Shown here: positions 1 to 6,080 of the stretch, piece after piece
How positions within the stretch are numbered: the stretch's first letter is position 1
Layout of the letters: each line of letters starts with the position of its first letter
Source of the DNA: Klebsiella pneumoniae
GTDB taxonomy: Bacteria; Bacteroidota; Bacteroidia; Flavobacteriales; Flavobacteriaceae
DNA length: 8,077 bases
Reading direction: 5' to 3'
NCBI GenBank assembly: GCA_943325355.2
Contig: CALPPA020000073.1
Coordinates: 1 to 8,077, forward strand
The notes under the pieces: generated by a model
The model's input: the letters and a program-made list of their open reading frames with translations, nothing else
Databases searched by the model: none
Told to the model about the DNA's origin: nothing
Program-made: the position numbers and the translations under genes

Positions 1-385
1 CTGTTAAACCATCAATACCATTGTCAAAATCGTGATTGCCTATTGTAGATAAATCATATTTCATCATACTCATCAATTTGAATTCTAACTCGCCTCCATA
101 ATAGTTAAAATAAGGAGTACCTTGAAAAATATCCCCAGCGTCAAGAAGCAAAACATTTGGATTTTCCTGCCTGATTGTTTCAATCAATGATGCTCTTCTG
201 GCAACGCCACCCATATTTGGATTTCGAGGGTCATCCATAGGAAAAGGGTCGATATGACTGTGAACATCATTAGTGTGAAGTATTGTGATATGTTTTATAT
301 TTGATTTAAAACTGCTCAATGACAGCCCTAAACTCAACAAAGCTGTGCTGGCGGCTGTTTTCTCTATAAATTCTCTTCTTTTCAT
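1..385 (-). CDS. Metallophosphatase half of a split 5'-nucleotidase (UshA-like N-terminal domain), partial
   Basis: Reading leftward from an ATG at 385-383, 128 codons are open to the window edge, so the 3' end is missing. The N-terminus has a twin-arginine motif (KRREFIEK, residues 2-9) followed by a hydrophobic stretch to about residue 26, which predicts folded export by the Tat pathway. The calcineurin-like metallophosphatase motifs follow in the usual order: D40-x-H42 in LHTNDVHSH, GD at 84-85 in LLDAGDIFQGT, and GNHDFD at 116-121. These supply ligands for the two-metal centre. By family it should hydrolyse phosphate esters of nucleotides or related compounds in the periplasm. It lies 47 bp downstream of the gene for the matching C-terminal domain, so the two probably share a transcript. 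The true length and any fused C-terminal domain cannot be seen. Family call is strong; exact substrate is unknown. Confidence 0.9.
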   Translation of the reverse strand, partial: MKRREFIEKTAASTALLSLGLSLSSFKSNIKHITILHTNDVHSHIDPFPMDDPRNPNMGGVARRASLIETIRQENPNVLLLDAGDIFQGTPYFNYYGGELEFKLMSMMKYDLSTIGNHDFDNGIDGLT

Positions 386-400
386 TTTTATTTATTTGAC

Positions 401-429
401 TGATCACTGCGACTGAACACTGAACACTA
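401..429. repeat. Short heptamer-like tandem repeat between the two nucleotidase genes
   Basis: On the plus strand the gap holds TGATCAC (401-407), TGCGAC (408-413), TGAACAC (414-420) and TGAACAC (421-427), then TA. This is a run of 6-7 bp units sharing TG..(C)AC, with the last two units identical. It occupies most of the 47-bp gap and lies just upstream of the metallophosphatase start. It is GC-richer than the flanking A/T sequence. Function is unknown. It may be a degenerate short tandem repeat of a kind scattered through intergenic DNA, but only this one copy is visible here. Confidence 0.55.
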
Positions 430-432
430 TTT

Positions 433-1209
433 TTATTCAATACTAATTCTTAAATCCTTAATTACCGGAATTGTATCTACTTCCTTAAAATAATCAATAA
501 GGATATTTCTCAATTTATAATCCAGATCAAATTTTTGAGTTCCTTTTTTAAAGAAATTCATATTGTCTCCTCCATTTGATAAATAATCATTGGTTGCAAC
601 ATAATAAATAGATTCTTTTTCAAGAGGTTTTCCTTGAACTAATATGCTTTTGGCAACATTGTCCTTGCCAATTGTAAAAGTGATTCCCGATAAAGGATGT
701 GGTTTTTTTGTGGCGATAAAATAATCGACCAATTCTAAAATTTGTTCTCCTTTTAACTCTATAACTACAAGACTGTTTTCAAAAGGCATTATTTCATAGG
801 CAGTTCTGGTTGTAACATTTCCCTTTGGAAGTATAGACCGAATTCCTCCATTGTTAAGGATGCATAAATCAATAGCCTTTTTTTCTCGAACCATAAACAC
901 GGTATTTCCGCGTTGCAAAGTGACGTCAGCCATTAAATTGCCAATAGTGGTTTGCCAAACACCAGACTTATCCAGGGTCACCGGGCAATACGCCAGAACA
1001 CTGTCTAAATCTTTGTTAATGTGTTCTCGGTAGGGTTTAATATATTTTTCAATAGTTGGCTCTTGATTTTCTTTATCAGTAATAGTTATTCTTTTCCCTT
1101 CTATTTTTGAAACCTGATAATTTTGTTTACTGCATGAAGCAGTAAGAAAAAATGTTAAGAATATAACAAAAAGTGTTAAAACACCATTATAGTTTTTTAG
1201 ATTTACCAT
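433..1209 (-). CDS. 5'-nucleotidase C-terminal domain lipoprotein
   Basis: This 258-residue protein corresponds to the C-terminal, substrate-binding half of UshA-type 5'-nucleotidases and has no metallophosphatase domain. The N-terminus is a lipoprotein signal peptide: a hydrophobic stretch at residues 10-22 ends in TASC, with Cys26 the likely lipidated residue, so it should be Sec-exported and membrane-anchored. Family motifs are NNGGIR (119-124), a segment with YEIMPFENSLV (138-148), and YVATNDYLSNGGDNMNFF (203-220), the regions that in UshA bind the phosphate and stack on the nucleobase. Having no metal site, it is probably not catalytic alone and likely works with the Tat-exported metallophosphatase encoded directly downstream. 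It is transcribed divergently from the gene at 1257. The alternative, that it is a stand-alone binding protein, cannot be excluded. The start fits the signal peptide well. Confidence 0.9.
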   Translation of the reverse strand: MVNLKNYNGVLTLFVIFLTFFLTASCSKQNYQVSKIEGKRITITDKENQEPTIEKYIKPYREHINKDLDSVLAYCPVTLDKSGVWQTTIGNLMADVTLQRGNTVFMVREKKAIDLCILNNGGIRSILPKGNVTTRTAYEIMPFENSLVVIELKGEQILELVDYFIATKKPHPLSGITFTIGKDNVAKSILVQGKPLEKESIYYVATNDYLSNGGDNMNFFKKGTQKFDLDYKLRNILIDYFKEVDTIPVIKDLRISIE

Positions 1210-1230
1210 CCCTAATGCGACTTAAATTAT

Positions 1231-1238
1231 TAATTTTG
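1231..1238 (+). promoter_or_regulatory. Candidate -7 element (TAATTTTG) for the 1257 gene and dapA
   Basis: TAATTTTG matches the Bacteroidota -7 consensus TAnnTTTG and sits 18 bp before the ATG at 1257, which would give a very short leader of roughly 12 nt. No TTG/TTTG is found at the expected -33 spacing (about 1205-1213), so this is only half a promoter. It is the only exact match in the 47-bp divergent gap, and no promoter is apparent just before dapA, so it would serve both genes. Confidence 0.4.
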
Positions 1239-1256
1239 TAACAGTGTAAAAGTAAT

Positions 1257-1775
1257 ATGTTTTTAAATTATATAAAGGATTATTTTTTAACTAGAATTTT
1301 AAAAAATAATTTTCGAAATGTAAAAAGTATTTCTTCTGGGGTTCCGATACAAACGATTGGTTTACTGATAGATGAAAGTTATTTTTTAGAAAAAGAAGCC
1401 TTGCTAAAAGAGATAATTTCAAATGGAATTTTAGAGAGCAACATCAAAATAATAGTTTACAGAGATAAAATTAAGAAGAATGAGGTCTATTCCCAAAAGA
1501 CATTTGGTTTAAAACACCTTAACTGGAATTTGAAAATTAATAATTTAGAAGTAAATGATTTTATCAACGAAAAATTTAATTTGCTAATAAGTTATTACGA
1601 TGTAGAGAAAGCTATTTTACTTAAAATCACACACGATTCAAAATCCTTATTCAAAGTTGGTTTTTCATCAATAGACAAGAAATTAAACCATTTAATGATC
1701 AATACAAATGCCGAAAACCATACCGTTTTTGTTCATGAATTATTTAGGTATTTAAAAATATTAAACAAAATATAA
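1257..1775 (+). CDS. Uncharacterised protein, DUF6913-like
   Basis: A 172-residue, lysine-rich protein with no cysteine, no signal peptide and no transmembrane segment, so probably cytoplasmic. I recognise its overall look and its place before dapA as typical of the flavobacterial DUF6913 family, but I know no function for it. Visible features are a hydrophobic strand-like stretch [10 protein letters not shown] (31-40), an acidic/basic helix around 44-60, a second strand-like stretch FNLLISYYD (107-115), and [16 protein letters not shown] (123-138). The alternation of beta-like and amphipathic stretches suggests a small alpha/beta fold. No catalytic motif is obvious. The stop codon is 8 bp before the dapA start, so the two are almost certainly co-transcribed. 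The first ATG is used because it lies just after the candidate -7 element and gives the longest frame. The coding call is firm; the family name is from memory. Confidence 0.8.
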   Translation: MFLNYIKDYFLTRILKNNFRNVKSISSGVPIQTIGLLIDESYFLEKEALLKEIISNGILESNIKIIVYRDKIKKNEVYSQKTFGLKHLNWNLKINNLEVNDFINEKFNLLISYYDVEKAILLKITHDSKSLFKVGFSSIDKKLNHLMINTNAENHTVFVHELFRYLKILNKI

Positions 1776-1783
1776 ATCAAATT

Positions 1784-2671
1784 ATGCAATCATTAATAGG
1801 CACAGGTGTAGCGCTTGCAACTCCATATAAAACAGATTTATCAATTGATACTGAAGCATTAATTAAAATAGTTAATTTCTCCATAGATGGCGGGGTCGAA
1901 TACCTTGTAATACTTGGTACAACAGCAGAAAGTGCTACAATGTCCCAAACCGAAAAAGAATTTGTAATCAAAACCATAATCGAGACTAACAATGGCAGAT
2001 TACCATTAATTCTTGGAGTTGGAGGAAACAATACGATGGAAGTGGTTGCAGAATTAAAAACAAGAGATTTATCTCAATTTTCAGCAATTCTTTCTATATC
2101 TCCCTATTATAATAAGCCAACACAAGAAGGAATTTATCAACATTTTAAAGCTGTTTCAGAGGCTTCACCAATTCCTGTTATTTTGTATAATGTTCCTAGC
2201 AGAACGGGAAGTAATGTATTGCCACCTACTGTGATGCGATTGGCAAATGATTTCAAAAACATTGTTGCTATCAAAGAAGCAGCCGGTGATATGATTCAGG
2301 CAATGCAGCTGTTAAAAAACAAACCAAAAGGTTTTCTTGTCCTCTCTGGCGATGATATGATTGCTTTGCCAATGGTTTTAGCAGGAGGTTCTGGAGTTAT
2401 ATCTGTAATTGCTCAAGGTTTTCCTAAGGAATTTTCCGAAATGATACGTTTAGGATTAAATAGAAAAGTTGATGAAGCCTTCAAAATACAATACCTTCTT
2501 TCGGATGGTATTGATATGATTTTCGAACAAGGAAATCCTGCTGGAATAAAACAAGTGTTTCAATCATTGGGAATTGCAGAGAATACCGTTCGATTACCAT
2601 TGGTCTGTGCAGACACTTCATTGTCTGATAGAATTGATCAATTTGTTAAAAAAGTTAATAAATTAGCATAA
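1784..2671 (+). CDS. dapA: 4-hydroxy-tetrahydrodipicolinate synthase
   Basis: Condenses pyruvate with aspartate-4-semialdehyde to 4-hydroxy-tetrahydrodipicolinate, the first committed step towards diaminopimelate (cell wall) and lysine, in the cytoplasm. At 295 residues it has the normal length for this TIM-barrel enzyme. The Schiff-base lysine is K164 in [10 protein letters not shown]. The catalytic triad residues are T47 (in GTTAES), Y135 (in YNVPSRTG) and Y109 or Y108 (in SPYYN); R140 should bind the aldehyde substrate's carboxylate. The glycine usual in GTTGES is Ala48 here, probably harmless. Aligned without gaps to E. coli DapA (offset +2), the lysine-site residues N82 and E86 are kept, but His53 and His56 are replaced by Q55 and K58. 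It follows the 1257 gene by 8 bp with no separate promoter visible, and is separated from bamD by 132 bp. Confidence 0.97.
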   Translation: MQSLIGTGVALATPYKTDLSIDTEALIKIVNFSIDGGVEYLVILGTTAESATMSQTEKEFVIKTIIETNNGRLPLILGVGGNNTMEVVAELKTRDLSQFSAILSISPYYNKPTQEGIYQHFKAVSEASPIPVILYNVPSRTGSNVLPPTVMRLANDFKNIVAIKEAAGDMIQAMQLLKNKPKGFLVLSGDDMIALPMVLAGGSGVISVIAQGFPKEFSEMIRLGLNRKVDEAFKIQYLLSDGIDMIFEQGNPAGIKQVFQSLGIAENTVRLPLVCADTSLSDRIDQFVKKVNKLA

Positions 2672-2702
2672 AATCCACACCCTTTTTTAATAAAAAATAT
2701 AT

Positions 2703-2733
2703 TTTGTAGTGGCCAAATTAATACCTAAATTTG
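2703..2733 (+). promoter_or_regulatory. Promoter upstream of bamD (TTTG-N19-TAAATTTG)
   Basis: TTTG at 2703-2706 and TAAATTTG at 2726-2733, separated by 19 bp, match the -33 and -7 elements of Bacteroidota housekeeping promoters (TTTG / TAnnTTTG). Transcription would begin near 2739-2741, giving a leader of about 63 nt before the bamD ATG. It lies in the only gap over 60 bp between plus-strand genes, so it likely starts the bamD-rpoZ-coaBC-porD(-recN) transcript. Confidence 0.7.
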
Positions 2734-2758
2734 CCATCGAAACTTCGGTATGATATTT

Positions 2759-2774
2759 AAAAGTTTGAACTTTT
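2759..2774. repeat. Inverted repeat in the bamD leader
   Basis: AAAAGTT (2759-2765) and AACTTTT (2768-2774) are perfect 7-bp inverted arms around TG, lying 29 bp before the bamD ATG and downstream of the candidate transcription start. A smaller one, CGAA/TTCG around AC (2738-2747), lies at the likely start site. The AT-rich arms would make only a weak hairpin. The element could be a protein-binding site or chance in AT-rich DNA. Confidence 0.35.
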
Positions 2775-2803
2775 TGTAAATCATAAAAAAAGTAAATAAA
2801 AAA

Positions 2804-3598
2804 ATGAGAAAAATATTATCGTTGTTGCTTCTTCTACTGTTTTTTGTCTCTTGTAGTGAATACCAAAAAGCGTTGAAATCTGAAGATGTTGCAGTCAAAT
2901 TTGAAATGTGTACTAAATTATATGATGCAGGAAAATATAACGATGCTATAAGACTTATAGAACAAATTGCGCCAGCTTATAGAGGAAAACCTCAAGCTGA
3001 GAAGTTGTTTTATATGTTTTCAATGTCATATTACAATACAAAACAATATTATTTAGCGGCTTATCAATTTGAAAGTTTCGTGTCGGGTTATCCAAAAAGC
3101 GAAAAAGTAGAAGAAGCAGCTTATCTAGGAGCAAAGTGTTTTTCTAAGCTTTCACCGGTGTATAGTTTAGATCAAGTCGATACCTTCAAAGCAATAGACA
3201 AGCTACAGGAATTTATAGATTCGTACACAAATTCGACGTATTTGCCAGAAGCGAATAAAACATTAAGAGAATTAAATGATAAAATAGAGAAAAAAGTATT
3301 CGAAAATGCAAAACAATACAACACTATTTTTGATTATAAATCAGCAATGGTATCTCTTGATAATTTCTTATCGGATTATCCTGGGACACCTTATAAGGAA
3401 GATGCCCTTTTTTATAAGTTTGATTCGGCATACCAATTAGGAATAAACAGTATTCCAGCAAAAATGGAAGAAAGATTAAACATAGCTAAAACGGCTTATT
3501 ACAGTTTAATTAAATTTAAACCAGAAACAAAATACAAAAAGATTGCGGACGAAATGATGGTTCGTATCGAAACAGATTTAAAGAATTTCACTAAATAA
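2804..3598 (+). CDS. bamD: Outer membrane protein assembly factor BamD (lipoprotein)
   Basis: BamD is the essential lipoprotein partner of BamA in the machine that folds and inserts beta-barrel proteins into the outer membrane, anchored on its periplasmic face. The N-terminus is a short basic and leucine-rich signal peptide (2-14) ending in FVSC, with Cys17 the lipidation site. The mature part is a helical series of TPR-like repeats. Recognisable pairs lie at about 29-62, 66-99 (with SMSYYNTKQYYLAAYQFE), 103-142, and 164-194 (ending FLSDYPGTPY), followed by a C-terminal helical segment with AYYSLIKFKPET (231-242). At 264 residues it is slightly longer than the E. coli protein. The ATG follows an A-rich leader without a Shine-Dalgarno sequence. 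The stop is 8 bp before rpoZ. A different TPR lipoprotein is possible, but the length, lipobox and context fit BamD well. Confidence 0.92.
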   Translation: MRKILSLLLLLLFFVSCSEYQKALKSEDVAVKFEMCTKLYDAGKYNDAIRLIEQIAPAYRGKPQAEKLFYMFSMSYYNTKQYYLAAYQFESFVSGYPKSEKVEEAAYLGAKCFSKLSPVYSLDQVDTFKAIDKLQEFIDSYTNSTYLPEANKTLRELNDKIEKKVFENAKQYNTIFDYKSAMVSLDNFLSDYPGTPYKEDALFYKFDSAYQLGINSIPAKMEERLNIAKTAYYSLIKFKPETKYKKIADEMMVRIETDLKNFTK

Positions 3599-3606
3599 AT
3601 AAAGTC

Positions 3607-3924
3607 ATGGATTTAAGAAAGACAAATGCTCCGGTAAACACAATAACTTACAATAAAAATGTTATTGAAGAACCTACAGGCAATGTATACGAAGCTATAA
3701 CAATTATGGCTAAAAGAGCAAATCAAATCAATTCTGAAATCAAAAAAGAATTGACCGAAAAACTCGAAGAGTTTGCCACTTACAACGACAGTCTTGAAGA
3801 AGTTTTTGAAAACAAAGAGCAAATCGAAGTTTCAAAATTCTACGAAAAATTGCCTAAACCACACGCTTTGGCAGTTCAAGAGTGGTTAGATGGTAAAATC
3901 TACCACAGAGAAGGAACTAAATAA
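3607..3924 (+). CDS. rpoZ: DNA-directed RNA polymerase subunit omega (Bacteroidota type)
   Basis: This small, acidic, cytoplasmic protein of 105 residues matches the diverged Bacteroidota omega subunit, which helps fold and hold the beta' subunit of RNA polymerase. The conserved core is TGNVYEAITIMAKRANQI (24-41), with the KRANQI segment corresponding to the omega/Rpb6 signature, followed by a charged helix (43-56). The C-terminal part includes LEEVFENKEQIEVSKFYEKL (63-82) and PKPHALAVQEWLDGKIYHRE (83-102), which I recall as typical of this lineage. It is embedded between bamD (8 bp upstream) and coaBC (8 bp downstream), so its expression is tied to envelope and CoA genes. A second in-frame stop follows directly (TAATAG). 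Confidence 0.9.
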   Translation: MDLRKTNAPVNTITYNKNVIEEPTGNVYEAITIMAKRANQINSEIKKELTEKLEEFATYNDSLEEVFENKEQIEVSKFYEKLPKPHALAVQEWLDGKIYHREGTK

Positions 3925-3932
3925 TAGCTGTA

Positions 3933-5144
3933 ATGTCAGTTTTAAAAGGAAAAAAAATTTTACTGGGAATATCCGGTGGAATTGCAGCCTATAAAACAGC
4001 TACATTAGTCAGACTTTTCATAAAAGCAGGTGCACATGTCCAAGTGATAATGACACCTGCTTCTAAGGATTTTATAACGCCACTTACGTTATCAACCTTG
4101 TCAAAAAATCCTGTATATTCCAGCTTTTACAATCAAGACGAAGACAACGAAAAATGGAATAGCCATATAGATTTAGGCCTTTGGGCTGATTTGATGGTAA
4201 TTGCCCCAGCAACAGCAAATACTTTGTCCAAAATGGCAAATGGAGCTTGCGACAACCTTTTAATTGCTACCTATTTATCGGCTAAATGTCCCGTTTATTT
4301 TGCTCCGGCAATGGACTTGGATATGTATATTCATCCATCAACATTGGAAAGTTTTAATACGTTGAAATTATTTGGAAACACCATAATTCCTGCTGAAAGT
4401 GGTGAATTAGCAAGCGGCTTGTCAGGTGAAGGAAGAATGGCTGAACCAGAACATATTGTCGCTTTTTTGGAAACTGATTTAGAAAGTAAATTGCCTCTTA
4501 ATGGAAAAAAAATATTAATTACTGCTGGACCTACATACGAAGCAATAGATCCTGTGCGTTTTATAGGAAATCATTCTTCGGGTAAAATGGGTTTTGATAT
4601 TGCACAAAGCGCTGTAAATCTTGGAGCTTCAGTAATCTTAGTTTCTGGACCTACTCATTTTAAAATTGAGAATGATTTAGTAAAAGTAATTCCTGTGGTT
4701 TCTGCCCAAGAAATGTATGAAGCTTGCCACAACTATTTCGATGGTGTTGATGTCGTGATCGCAGCAGCAGCAGTTGCGGATTATAAACCAAAGAATGTTG
4801 CACAGAATAAAATTAAAAAAGCTGCGGATAGTTTAACTATTGAACTCGAAAAAACGAAAGATATTCTTGCTTCTTTGGGAGAAATTAAGAAAAACCAGTT
4901 TTTAATAGGCTTCGCTTTAGAGACTGAAAATGAAATTGAAAATGCAAAGTTGAAAATTCAGAAAAAAAACCTAGATTTGATAGTTCTTAATTCTTTGCAA
5001 GATGAAGGAGCAGGTTTTGGAAAACCAACGAATAAAATCACTTTTATTGATAAAAATTTCAAGATTGAACCTATGGAATTAAAGTCGAAAGAAGCTGTTG
5101 CCAATGATATTTTAAACAAAGTTATAGAACATATTTATGAATAG
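3933..5144 (+). CDS. coaBC: Bifunctional phosphopantothenoylcysteine decarboxylase / phosphopantothenate-cysteine ligase
   Basis: Makes 4'-phosphopantetheine for coenzyme A in two steps: the CoaB half joins cysteine to 4'-phosphopantothenate using CTP, and the FMN-dependent CoaC half decarboxylates the product. CoaC (about 1-180) shows SGGIAAYK (14-21), active-site H78, the APATANT FMN motif (91-97), PAMDLDMY (125-132) and the flap SGLSGEGRM (161-169). CoaB (about 190-403) shows ITAGPTYEAIDPVRFIGNHS (196-215) with N213, AAAVADYKP (279-287 region), the KIKK motif (293-296) and IGFALETEN (325-333). Length is normal at 403. Oddity: by gapless alignment to E. coli (offset +3), hallmark Asn125 is Asp128 and hallmark Cys158 is Ser161, both in CoaC. 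The reading frame is intact. It starts 8 bp after rpoZ and its last 8 bp overlap the next gene, which suggests translational coupling. Confidence 0.97.
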   Translation: MSVLKGKKILLGISGGIAAYKTATLVRLFIKAGAHVQVIMTPASKDFITPLTLSTLSKNPVYSSFYNQDEDNEKWNSHIDLGLWADLMVIAPATANTLSKMANGACDNLLIATYLSAKCPVYFAPAMDLDMYIHPSTLESFNTLKLFGNTIIPAESGELASGLSGEGRMAEPEHIVAFLETDLESKLPLNGKKILITAGPTYEAIDPVRFIGNHSSGKMGFDIAQSAVNLGASVILVSGPTHFKIENDLVKVIPVVSAQEMYEACHNYFDGVDVVIAAAAVADYKPKNVAQNKIKKAADSLTIELEKTKDILASLGEIKKNQFLIGFALETENEIENAKLKIQKKNLDLIVLNSLQDEGAGFGKPTNKITFIDKNFKIEPMELKSKEAVANDILNKVIEHIYE

Positions 5145-6027
5145 AATAATTGCTTTTCTTCTCCTAGTATTGTCTTCCGCAATGACTCAAGCACAAGAGT
5201 TGAATTGTACGGTAACAGTTAATACGCAAAATTTATCAAATTCAAATCAACAAGTTTTCAAAACCTTGGAAACCTCCTTAAACGAGTTTGTGAATCAAAC
5301 GCAATGGACTGGAAAAGTATTTAAGCAAAACGAAAAAATAAATTGTTCGATGTTTATTATAATTTCATCTAACAATTCAGATCAATTTGTAGCCACAATT
5401 CAGGTTCAATCTTCGCGACTTGTATATAATTCGTCCTATGGTTCTCCGGTGGTTAATTTTAATGATAAAGATTTTAGTTTTACGTATACCCAGTTTCAGC
5501 AATTAATTTTTAATCCAGCTGAATTTGAATCAAATCTTGTTTCGGTAATCTCTTTTTATAGTTATTTAATATTAGGAATGGATGCAGATACATTTGTTCC
5601 ACTTTCGGGAGATTCCTATTTTGATATTGCCCAAAACATTTCTAATGTTGCTCAACAAAGCGGTTACAAAGGCTGGAATCAATCTGATGGGAATCTACAA
5701 AGCAGGTATTTCTTGATTCGTGATTTATTAGCTCCTGCTTATAATGAGGTTCGTCAAGCATCATTTATGTATCATTCTGGCTTAGATACGATGAGTAATG
5801 ATTTGAAAGGGGCCAAAGAAAAAATTAAAACTTCCTTACTTAATTTAGGAAAATTCAATGCAACAAAACCAAATGCGCTGTTGACTCGTGCATTTTTTGA
5901 TGCCAAATCAGATGAAATAGAATCGATTTTTTCAGGCGGACCAAGTGTTCCCATCACAGATTTAGTGGAGAGTTTGAATAGAACTTCTCCTTTGAATTCT
6001 TCAAAATGGGCAAAGATGAAATATTAA
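5137..6027 (+). CDS. porD: DUF4835 family protein, type IX secretion PorD-like
   Basis: A 296-residue exported protein that I recognise as the DUF4835 family, named PorD in annotations that link it to the type IX secretion system and gliding machinery of Bacteroidota. The signal peptide covers residues 1-19 (hydrophobic 4-14), with likely cleavage after TQA, before QELNCTV; it is not a lipoprotein. The mature protein is rich in Asn, Gln and Ser. It has two cysteines (C24, C70) that could form a disulfide. The central segment around 141-156 (FYSYLILGMDADTFVP) and SYFDIAQNISNVAQQSGYKG (161-180) are characteristic, as is the C-terminal stretch ending SSKWAKMKY. No enzyme motif is visible, and its exact role in secretion is not established here. 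The ATG at 5137 overlaps the coaBC stop by 8 bp. The family call is firmer than the gene symbol. Confidence 0.8.
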   Translation: MNRIIAFLLLVLSSAMTQAQELNCTVTVNTQNLSNSNQQVFKTLETSLNEFVNQTQWTGKVFKQNEKINCSMFIIISSNNSDQFVATIQVQSSRLVYNSSYGSPVVNFNDKDFSFTYTQFQQLIFNPAEFESNLVSVISFYSYLILGMDADTFVPLSGDSYFDIAQNISNVAQQSGYKGWNQSDGNLQSRYFLIRDLLAPAYNEVRQASFMYHSGLDTMSNDLKGAKEKIKTSLLNLGKFNATKPNALLTRAFFDAKSDEIESIFSGGPSVPITDLVESLNRTSPLNSSKWAKMKY

Positions 6028-6080
6028 TGTGGTTTTGAATTTGTAACTTATTTCCAGTTTTCCTTACTAAAAAGATATAA

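Noticed and set aside
851..1033. 60-codon plus-strand open frame opposite the 5'-nucleotidase C-terminal domain gene
   Set aside because: It lies antisense to a gene with clear family motifs, has no family resemblance of its own and no promoter; best explained as a shadow.
1247..1254. Minus-strand TACTTTTA as the -7 element for the nucleotidase pair
   Set aside because: One mismatch to TAnnTTTG at the key G, and the upstream partner reads TTTA rather than TTTG; plausible but not strong enough to list.
1777..2031. 84-codon minus-strand open frame opposite dapA
   Set aside because: Fully antisense to conserved dapA sequence, with no recognisable motif.
2681..2705. Possible terminator after dapA (TTTTTT / AAAAAA arms around AAT)
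   Set aside because: The stem is only A-T pairs with a 3-nt loop and no GC-rich hairpin; too weak to call an intrinsic terminator in AT-rich DNA.
3613..3822. 69-codon minus-strand open frame opposite rpoZ
   Set aside because: Phe- and Ser-rich translation is what the reverse of a Lys/Glu-rich gene gives; no start context or family match.
1776..3932. Three gene gaps of exactly 8 bp (1776-1783, 3599-3606, 3925-3932)
   Set aside because: The sequences of the three gaps differ and short gaps are common in operons; treated as coincidence.
5772..5957. 61-codon minus-strand open frame opposite the PorD-like gene
   Set aside because: Antisense to an intact coding gene, with no supporting signals.
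6036..6043. TGAATTTG upstream of recN as a -7 promoter element
   Set aside because: It mismatches the fixed A of TAnnTTTG and has no TTG at the -33 distance, so an independent recN promoter is not supported.
6028..6080. SOS (LexA-type) operator before recN
   Set aside because: No CTGT...ACAG palindrome is present in the gap; recN is SOS-controlled in some other bacteria but nothing here shows it.
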